A DNA stretch of 5,943 bases from an uncultured Acidimicrobiales bacterium (GTDB lineage Bacteria; Actinomycetota; Acidimicrobiia; Acidimicrobiales; SZUA-35): positions 1 to 5,943 of the forward strand of contig CALJAE010000046.1 in assembly GCA_938028175.1 (NCBI GenBank), given 5' to 3'. A program made the position numbers and the translations under genes. The notes beneath the pieces were generated by a model, which saw only the letters and a list, made by a program, of their open reading frames with translations, did no database searches and was not told where the DNA came from. Below are positions 1 to 4,582 of this stretch, piece by piece. Numbering within the stretch: the first letter of the stretch is position 1; each line of letters begins with the position of its first letter.

Positions 1-1
1 A

Positions 2-73
2 GATCAAACCCAACCGGCTGACATTGGTGGCGGTGGAGGACACAGTACCTGTGCTGATACAGACTTGGGCTAG
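2..73 (+). CDS. possible 3' end of a gene entering from the left
   Basis: Reading the + strand from base 2 gives an open frame to a TAG at 71-73, ending two bases before the stop codon of the minus-strand glycosyltransferase. The tail is about 23 residues and contains a run of five glycines followed by HSTC and an acidic end. The tight tail-to-tail spacing is what a convergent gene would show. A second open frame, ending at a TGA at 82-84, would overlap the neighbour by nine bases, so the frame is not certain. The fragment is too short to assign to any family. It may not be coding at all. Confidence 0.25.
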   Translation, partial: DQTQPADIGGGGGHSTCADTDLG

Positions 74-75
74 AA

Positions 76-867
76 CTACTTGCTGAAGAATTCAGTTACG
101 ACGGACTTGATGAATTTTGGCCCACGAATAAAGTAACGGCCAAATAGACGAGTCGGTTCTTGCATGAACCTGTAGAACCATTCAAGACCACTATCCTGCA
201 TCCACTGAGGTGCTCTAGAGCGAAGTCCTGAATACATCTCGTAAGAGGCGCCTAGACACATCACGATTGGTGCCGGTTCAGCCGAATAGCGTGGACAGGC
301 CTTACGTAGTCTCGAAGCGATCACAGGGTCTTTCGGGTAACCGAGACCCGAAAATACAATTCTAGATCTATTCGAAATGGCCAACTTAATAGTTTCAGTT
401 AAGAACTCGTCAAAACCTACTTCGTCGTTGACGTCCAAAACGCCTGGCTCGACTATCTCCAAGTTGTCGTAGTCTTGTCTAAAGAACTCTGCAACCTGAG
501 GCTTGGATGCGATCATAGTTACGGGAAGTTGGTTCTCTTTGACCGCTGGCCACATCTCAGCAAATATTGTCGAACCCGCCAAACGGGAGGCCAGTGGTTT
601 ACCAACCAACTTAGACGCCCAAACTATTGGTTGTCCATCTGGCGTACAGATCTCTGCAGAGTTGACAGCAGATGCTACCTCGCCGTTGGGTTCGTCTTGC
701 ATCTGCACCATAATGTCAACGTTCGGGGTTACAACAGTGGCCGAATAAGAATCAGTCGCCAAATCAATCACTACTTCAGCTACTTCTGTAGCTGAAGTAG
801 AATCAACAAAGCTCAATCCAAAGAGTTCTTTGGTGTCTAAATTTGCTGTTGTTTTCCGCCCATCCAT
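76..867 (-). CDS. WecG/TagA/CpsF-family glycosyltransferase
   Basis: This 263-residue protein matches the WecG/TagA/CpsF family in length and motif order. Members transfer a sugar (N-acetylmannosamine, N-acetylmannosaminuronate or similar) from a nucleotide donor to a lipid-linked acceptor at the inner face of the membrane, in cell-wall polymer, capsule or exopolysaccharide synthesis. Visible landmarks are TPNVD at 47-51, PDGQPIVW at 76-83 (Asp77 is the likely counterpart of the catalytic Asp in TagA), a GLG at about 174-176, a GAS-containing segment, RAPQW, and a C-terminal block from about 227 with GLEWFYR, QEP, RL and RY. In TagA such a basic tail helps membrane association. The usual P-x-Q-E after GLG is replaced by PKDP, and the usual FD by YE, so it is a divergent member. 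The ATG at 867 lies just before the conserved N-terminal strand; only a weak GAAAG precedes it. The sugar and acceptor cannot be told from sequence. No other polysaccharide gene is in view. Confidence 0.88.
   Translation of the reverse strand: MDGRKTTANLDTKELFGLSFVDSTSATEVAEVVIDLATDSYSATVVTPNVDIMVQMQDEPNGEVASAVNSAEICTPDGQPIVWASKLVGKPLASRLAGSTIFAEMWPAVKENQLPVTMIASKPQVAEFFRQDYDNLEIVEPGVLDVNDEVGFDEFLTETIKLAISNRSRIVFSGLGYPKDPVIASRLRKACPRYSAEPAPIVMCLGASYEMYSGLRSRAPQWMQDSGLEWFYRFMQEPTRLFGRYFIRGPKFIKSVVTEFFSK
771..800. repeat. perfect 13-bp inverted repeat with 4-base loop, inside the glycosyltransferase gene
   Basis: CTACTTCAGCTAC at 771-783 is followed by TTCT and then by its exact reverse complement, GTAGCTGAAGTAG, at 788-800. 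On the coding (minus) strand it lies about 67 to 97 bases after the start codon and encodes roughly residues 23-33 (around TSATEVAEV). As mRNA it would form a 13-bp uninterrupted stem with an AGAA loop. No run of U follows on either strand, so it does not look like an intrinsic terminator. Its role is unknown. Confidence 0.85.
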
Positions 868-910
868 ACACTTTCAAGCGTAGCCACATTTAGGCCGAAT
901 GATGCACTCT

Positions 911-930
911 AAAATCACCCAAACTGGGTG
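911..930 (-). terminator. weak hairpin with short T-run, possible gdhA terminator
   Basis: On the minus strand, CACCCA and TGGGTG form a perfect 6-bp stem around a three-base GTT loop (genomic 916-930). It is followed by A and then four T (911-914). It lies about 26 bases after the gdhA stop codon, in the gap before the glycosyltransferase. The stem and T-run are both short, so termination would probably be partial. The site could instead be a protein-binding dyad in the promoter region of the glycosyltransferase. Confidence 0.35.
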
Positions 931-955
931 CATATACCCTTAATTATGGCCACTT

Positions 956-2290
956 TTAATAGATTCCCTGGGCCAACATAGCCTCGGCAAGCTTCTTGAA
1001 ACCCGCGATATTTGCTCCCTTAACATAATCGACCGTGTCTCCCTCGGCACCAAACCGAACACAAGAAGAGTGAATCTTGCCCATAATCTCTCGGAGCCGA
1101 GCATCGACCTCTTCAGCAGACCAAGATATTCTCTGCGCATTCTGTGTTTGTTCCAGACCTGAAACTGCAACGCCTCCTGCATTCACGGCTTTTCCAGGGC
1201 CGAAGATAACCCCAGCTGATGTAAGTTTCTCAACGCCGTCAGCCGTTGTCGGCATATTTGCACCTTCAGCGACAGCAATCGTTCCGTTGCCAATGAGGGC
1301 TTCCGCATCAGTAGCGTCTAGTTCGTTTTGGGTTGCACAAGGAAACGCTAGGTCCGCTTTGATATTCCAAGGACGAGCCTCCTGAAACTCAGCACCAAAG
1401 TGTTCTGCGTACTCCTTAATCCTTCCACGCCGCTCGAACTTTAGTTCCTTTAGCCACTCCAACTTTTCTGAATCTATGCCTGCTGGGTCATGAATAGAGC
1501 CCGAAGAATCGGATGCTGTGAGCACCTTAACTCCTAGCTCATTTAGCTTTTGTATCGCAAACAAAGCAACATTTCCTGAACCAGAAACTGCAGCTGTCAT
1601 ACCATCCATGTTCTGGCGAGCTTCTCGAAGCATCGAACGCATGAAGTAAACGGTTCCGAAACCAGTTGCCTCTGGGCGAATTAAGGATCCGCCAAAGGAA
1701 GGGCCCTTACCTGTGATTACTCCTACATAGCGATTGGTTAGCTTTTTGTAGTGACCAAACAAATACCCAATCTCTCTTGCACCAACTCCAATATCTCCTG
1801 CTGGAACATCTGTGTCTTCGCCAATGTGTCGAGCTAATTCATTCATGAACGAAATACAGAACCGCATAACTTCGCCGTCTGACTTGCCTTTCGGATCAAA
1901 GTCAGAACCACCCTTTCCGCCCCCCATAGGCAGAGTTGTCAAACTATTCTTGAAGCACTGCTCAAAGGCGAGAAACTTCAGAATGCCTTGATTCACAGTC
2001 GGATGGAACCGCAACCCACCCTTGTAAGGGCCAACAGCATTATTGAACTGAACACGCCAGCCCTTATTCACCTGTGTATTACCGTCATCGTCGACCCAGG
2101 CAACACGAAACGAGATAATGCGGTCAGGCTCAACCATTCGCTCGAGAATTCCGTTCTCTCCGTACTCAGGGTTCTCGGCGATAAACGGAAGGACTGACTC
2201 CAAAACCTCTTCCACTGCCTGATGAAATTCGGGCTCATTCGGGTTCTTTTCTACAACCTTTGCCATGAATGTTTCTATCGATTTTGACAT
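956..2290 (-). CDS. gdhA: NADP-type glutamate dehydrogenase
   Basis: A complete 444-residue protein with the size and motifs of the hexameric bacterial GdhA family. It catalyses reversible reductive amination of 2-oxoglutarate with ammonium to glutamate in the cytoplasm. Landmarks: GPYKGGLRFHP (Lys90) and FKNSL (Lys114) in the glutamate-binding site, PMGGGKGG with the catalytic Lys126, and PAGDIGVG with the catalytic Asp166. These are followed by the Rossmann nucleotide loop GSGNVA at 237-242 and ASDSSG at 259-264. In the E. coli enzyme this last position carries the same SDS pattern and binds NADPH, so NADP use and a biosynthetic role are inferred. The start is supported by an AGGGGA upstream of the ATG. 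All key residues are present and there is no frameshift. It is read divergently from the YibE/F gene, and its product feeds on the same glutamate pool as PutA at the right edge. Confidence 0.97.
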   Translation of the reverse strand: MSKSIETFMAKVVEKNPNEPEFHQAVEEVLESVLPFIAENPEYGENGILERMVEPDRIISFRVAWVDDDGNTQVNKGWRVQFNNAVGPYKGGLRFHPTVNQGILKFLAFEQCFKNSLTTLPMGGGKGGSDFDPKGKSDGEVMRFCISFMNELARHIGEDTDVPAGDIGVGAREIGYLFGHYKKLTNRYVGVITGKGPSFGGSLIRPEATGFGTVYFMRSMLREARQNMDGMTAAVSGSGNVALFAIQKLNELGVKVLTASDSSGSIHDPAGIDSEKLEWLKELKFERRGRIKEYAEHFGAEFQEARPWNIKADLAFPCATQNELDATDAEALIGNGTIAVAEGANMPTTADGVEKLTSAGVIFGPGKAVNAGGVAVSGLEQTQNAQRISWSAEEVDARLREIMGKIHSSCVRFGAEGDTVDYVKGANIAGFKKLAEAMLAQGIY

Positions 2291-2294
2291 GATT

Positions 2295-2300
2295 TCCCCT
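2295..2300 (-). promoter_or_regulatory. ribosome binding site of gdhA
   Basis: AGGGGA on the minus strand lies four bases before the ATG at 2290. It is a good Shine-Dalgarno match and fixes the start codon. Confidence 0.7.
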
Positions 2301-2313
2301 TCGGACTGGACAG

Positions 2314-2319
2314 AGTATA
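2314..2319 (-). promoter_or_regulatory. candidate -10 box of gdhA
   Basis: TATACT on the minus strand lies 23 bases before the gdhA start codon, giving a leader of roughly 15-18 bases that includes the ribosome binding site. A TTGAGG lies upstream, but the spacer is only about 14 bases, so the -35 element is doubtful. The call rests on the hexamer and its position. Confidence 0.4.
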
Positions 2320-2356
2320 TTCCAAAACTCCGCCCTCAAGATGTGATGGCTATTTA

Positions 2357-2362
2357 TACAAT
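2357..2362 (+). promoter_or_regulatory. candidate -10 box of the YibE/F gene
   Basis: TACAAT, in the AT-rich stretch TATTTATACAAT, lies 21 bases before the ATG at 2384. It would give a leader of about 14 bases. There is no Shine-Dalgarno sequence in that leader and no clear -35 box at the normal spacing. The gene may therefore be translated from a very short or near-leaderless mRNA, as is common in actinobacteria. Confidence 0.35.
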
Positions 2363-2383
2363 AGGATTGGCTTTGCAACTCCT

Positions 2384-3790
2384 ATGTCAGATAATGAATC
2401 ACTAGAAAGCGAAGCTGAAGATACAGAAGCGAATTCTGAATCAGTCGAGCCAGAAGAGCTGGCAGAGCCCGCTAAAACAACACCTCAAAGTACACTTTCC
2501 CATAGTCACGCCCACAGTCATGATGCGATCGGCGATTGGGATATCTTGGCGACTCATCCTGTCCTTAAGTGGATTATTGGCTTTCTGGCAGTAATCGGAG
2601 TCTTAACAGTCATTGGAGTGCTGTTCCTTTGGCCTAACGGCGACAACCGACAAGAGATTTTAGACGAGGCCCGCACTATTGGACTCAGCTTCGAACTTCA
2701 CAACGCAGAAATCACCGAAGTTACCGACGATATTTGCACATACGCAACCCCTGCCGACCCCCAAGATTGCCGGACCGTCGTGATGATACCTGCTGGTGGA
2801 TCTAGAGCCGGCGAGCTAACCGTCCTGAACGAATTCAACCTTGCTCAAATCGGAATCCCCCAAGTTTCAGTCGGTGACTCGATTGTGATCGGATTTGTTC
2901 CAGATCAAGACTTCTACTTCTTTGTCGATGTCGAGCGGCGCATACCCATCGTCGCCCTCATGATCTTCTTCATTCTGGTTGTATTAGCTATGGCGAGGGC
3001 ACGCGGTGGCTTAGCGATCCTGGCTATGGCGTCCACAGTGATTGTCATCATTGGATTCATTGGGCCCTCTATATTGAACGGTAACAACCCCTTGCTAGTG
3101 ACCATTGTAGGGGCCAGCCTAATCGCTTTTACCAGCCTGTATTTCACACACGGGTTTACGCCCACAACCACAGTTGCTTTGGCCGGGACCATGATGTCTT
3201 TGATCATCACGCTAGGGATATCACTAGTGTTTTTTGACTGGGCAGGCTTTACCGGGTTTGGCAATGAAGCCGGTGTTACTCTTGGGCAACTCATTCCGGG
3301 GATTGACCTTTCATCGATTCTTTTAGCCGGTGCGGTCTTAGGAGCTCTTGGCGCCCTAGATGACATCACTATCACCCAAGTTGCCACCATCTCTGAACTT
3401 CACGAACAGAACCCAAAGATGTCGATTAAGGCTCTCTTTACCTCAGGTATCAAGATAGGCCGAGAACATATCGCATCGACAGTCAACACCCTACTTCTTG
3501 CCTACGCCGGAGCTTCTCTACCGATTGTTATTCTTTCATCGGCCCGTTTAAATGACGACAATCTGGACCGTCCGTCTGGAACTCTAAGTGAAGATCTTGG
3601 GCCGGTCAGCAATCTCTACAGGTTCTTCGAAGAGCAAATCAATATCGCCAATACAGAAGAGATTGCGGTAGAAGTAATCAGAACCCTTTGCGGTTCAATT
3701 GGTCTTGTTGCAGCAGTACCTGCCACCACAGCTTTAGCAGCGATTCTGGTTGGCACCTCCGCTAAGGCTGAACAAGAAACTATTTCGTAA
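2384..3790 (+). CDS. YibE/F-family multipass membrane protein
   Basis: A 468-residue protein of the YibE/F family, whose biochemical role is not established. The first 35 residues are acidic and of low complexity. A histidine cluster (HSHAHSHD, 40-47) follows, then a membrane segment at about 61-83. Next comes a soluble domain at about 84-187 with two cysteines (Cys118, Cys129) that could form a disulfide if exported. After that come some seven hydrophobic segments, at about 188-204, 210-226, 236-254, 262-284, 308-325, 370-386 and 434-458. The conserved family core is recognisable: GALGALDDITITQ at 320-332, then SELHEQNP, GREHI, and NTLLLAYAGASLP. The fused arrangement, with the soluble domain ahead of the membrane core, is like the long form seen in many Gram-positive bacteria. 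The ATG at 2384 is the first in frame near the candidate promoter and lacks a ribosome binding site. A transport role is only a guess from the topology and the histidines. Confidence 0.85.
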   Translation: MSDNESLESEAEDTEANSESVEPEELAEPAKTTPQSTLSHSHAHSHDAIGDWDILATHPVLKWIIGFLAVIGVLTVIGVLFLWPNGDNRQEILDEARTIGLSFELHNAEITEVTDDICTYATPADPQDCRTVVMIPAGGSRAGELTVLNEFNLAQIGIPQVSVGDSIVIGFVPDQDFYFFVDVERRIPIVALMIFFILVVLAMARARGGLAILAMASTVIVIIGFIGPSILNGNNPLLVTIVGASLIAFTSLYFTHGFTPTTTVALAGTMMSLIITLGISLVFFDWAGFTGFGNEAGVTLGQLIPGIDLSSILLAGAVLGALGALDDITITQVATISELHEQNPKMSIKALFTSGIKIGREHIASTVNTLLLAYAGASLPIVILSSARLNDDNLDRPSGTLSEDLGPVSNLYRFFEEQINIANTEEIAVEVIRTLCGSIGLVAAVPATTALAAILVGTSAKAEQETIS

Positions 3791-3824
3791 AAATAGAAAA
3801 GGACGGGACCCGAAGGCCCCGCCC
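3789..3824 (-). terminator. rho-independent terminator of the Flp pilin gene
   Basis: On the minus strand, GGGCGGGGCC (genomic 3824-3815), loop TTCG, then GGTCCCGTCC (3810-3801) form a 10-bp stem. In RNA the two non-Watson-Crick positions are G-U pairs and the loop is the stable UUCG tetraloop. TTTTCTATTTTT follows directly (3800-3789). On the + strand the same two positions become A-C mismatches and no T-run follows, so the signal works in the pilin direction. It starts 14 bases after the pilin stop, and its T-run overlaps the last bases of the YibE/F stop codon. Confidence 0.9.
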
Positions 3825-3838
3825 ATTCTCAAACCAAC

Positions 3839-4018
3839 TTATGTGGTTGTTGAAGCCAACTGTGTGGTAATTGTGTCGAACGAGTTGTTCACCTGTCCAC
3901 CAAGAGTGGTTACAGCCACAATACATACAACAGCGATAAGCGCTACTAGTAGAGCGTACTCCACTAGCGATGCACCGCGTTCTTCGTCCATATGAGCTTT
4001 AATCCATTCAATCAACAT
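3839..4018 (-). CDS. flp: Flp/Fap-type pilin prepilin, 59 residues
   Basis: A small type IVb (Flp) pilin precursor. Such pilins are exported, cleaved by a prepilin peptidase of the TadV type, and assembled by the Tad apparatus into thin adhesive pili. The sequence shows a short charged leader (MLIEWIKAHMDEERG), a cleavage context G15/A16, and the hallmark Glu-Tyr pair at mature +5/+6 within ASLVEYALLVALIAVV. One hydrophobic helix follows to about residue 39, then a short polar tail rich in Thr and Ser. The mature pilin would be 44 residues. The ATG at 4018 is chosen over an in-frame ATG at 4066 because AGGAG sits seven bases before it and family members have leaders of this length. The gene has its own terminator and is read alone. 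No tad assembly genes or peptidase are in the window, so these must lie elsewhere if the pilin is used. Confidence 0.92.
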   Translation of the reverse strand: MLIEWIKAHMDEERGASLVEYALLVALIAVVCIVAVTTLGGQVNNSFDTITTQLASTTT

Positions 4019-4025
4019 AATATTT

Positions 4026-4030
4026 CTCCT
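4026..4030 (-). promoter_or_regulatory. ribosome binding site that sets the pilin start
   Basis: AGGAG on the minus strand lies seven bases before the ATG at 4018. It is the strongest Shine-Dalgarno match in the window, as expected for an abundant structural protein. It shows that the longer reading from 4066 is not the real start. Confidence 0.8.
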
Positions 4031-4060
4031 ATAATTTTTGTTTCTCCGACCCCTTATGAG

Positions 4061-4071
4061 GCTCAAGTTGG
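4061..4071 (-). repeat. copy 1 of an 11-base motif upstream of the pilin gene
   Basis: The minus strand reads CCAACTTGAGC here, 42 bases upstream of the pilin ATG. The same 11 bases occur on the + strand at 4164-4174, just before the divergent small gene. Each copy therefore faces the gene it precedes, and together they form a perfect inverted repeat around a 92-base spacer. The core CAACTTG is itself a small dyad (CAA-N-TTG), which suits a dimeric regulator. A regulatory role is inferred from placement only. Confidence 0.5.
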
Positions 4072-4163
4072 ATTACGACACGTATGCGGGTTTCCTTCAT
4101 AGGCCAAAAGACTTATTGTCTTAGGTATGTTGTAACTTTTTTTAGATCGCAGCACTTAGCTGA

Positions 4164-4174
4164 CCAACTTGAGC
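4164..4174 (+). repeat. copy 2 of the 11-base motif, upstream of the RadC-like gene
   Basis: CCAACTTGAGC on the + strand ends nine bases before the ATG at 4184, partly where a ribosome binding site would be. It is identical to the copy at 4061-4071 on the other strand. If it is an operator, binding here would block transcription or initiation of the small gene. Confidence 0.5.
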
Positions 4175-4183
4175 TGGACAGTT

Positions 4184-4576
4184 ATGCATTTCTTGGAGTA
4201 CACCATCGAAGATCTTGACGATGCCGTTGGTGTCGCGTTCGAGGTGGGAGCAGAACTCAGCTTTGGCTTCATTCTTATCTTTACTGATTCAAATGGAGAA
4301 GTATTGGGCTATGTGATTTTCGATCAACCTCACCACAATATTTGTGATATTCATTCTTGGCTACTGCACAATCATCCCTACGGTAGCGATGCCGTTGTCA
4401 TCGAATTTGCTAAACACAACCTGGATCAATTGTCAGATGTTGATCTAACTCTCTATGAGACTACAAAAGCCATATGCGAGACTCAACAAGTAGCACTTCG
4501 GGATTTCATCCAGGTAAATGGTGACTGCTTCAGATCCTTTGCGGTTACAGTCACTCCCAATCAGGCGTGGCGTTGA
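4184..4576 (+). CDS. small RadC/JAB-like protein of unknown function
   Basis: A 130-residue soluble protein without a signal peptide or membrane segment. I do not recognise a named family with certainty. Its second half resembles the RadC/JAB (MPN) fold: a strand pair FGFILIFTDSNGEVLGYVIFD (27-47, written here by its ends FGFI and YVIFD), then a helix, then S84-D-V-D87 like the JAB S-x-x-D. The helix TLYETTKAICETQQVAL and the strand RDFIQVNGDCFRSF (106-119) follow, like the RadC segment that ends in a D-x-x-I-x-G-x-x-F-x-S-F pattern. An HNHPYG at 62-67 recalls the metal-binding HxHP, but it lies about ten residues too early relative to S-x-x-D. The metal site is therefore probably lost or rearranged. 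The ATG at 4184 is preferred, with GGA five bases ahead; a TTG at 4169 would add five residues. The gene diverges from flp and converges on putA with a six-base gap. Confidence 0.6.
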   Translation: MHFLEYTIEDLDDAVGVAFEVGAELSFGFILIFTDSNGEVLGYVIFDQPHHNICDIHSWLLHNHPYGSDAVVIEFAKHNLDQLSDVDLTLYETTKAICETQQVALRDFIQVNGDCFRSFAVTVTPNQAWR

Positions 4577-4582
4577 GAATAT

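Noticed and set aside
41..53. CACAG-TAC-CTGTG hairpin near the left edge
   Set aside because: A 5-bp stem is too short to stand out from chance, and no T-run follows on either strand.
2914..3390. 158-codon open frame on the minus strand
   Set aside because: It lies wholly antisense to the YibE/F membrane protein, whose frame carries recognisable family motifs. The antisense translation is rich in Lys, Met and Pro without any domain.
4019..4066. Longer pilin starting at the ATG at 4066 (75 residues)
   Set aside because: The extra 16 residues are basic and unlike a prepilin leader, and the strong AGGAG sits correctly only for the ATG at 4018.
4108..4122. AAGAC-TTATT-GTCTT small dyad between flp and the RadC-like gene
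   Set aside because: It is only 5 bp per arm and fails to extend. It could be an operator, but nothing separates it from background in AT-rich intergenic DNA.
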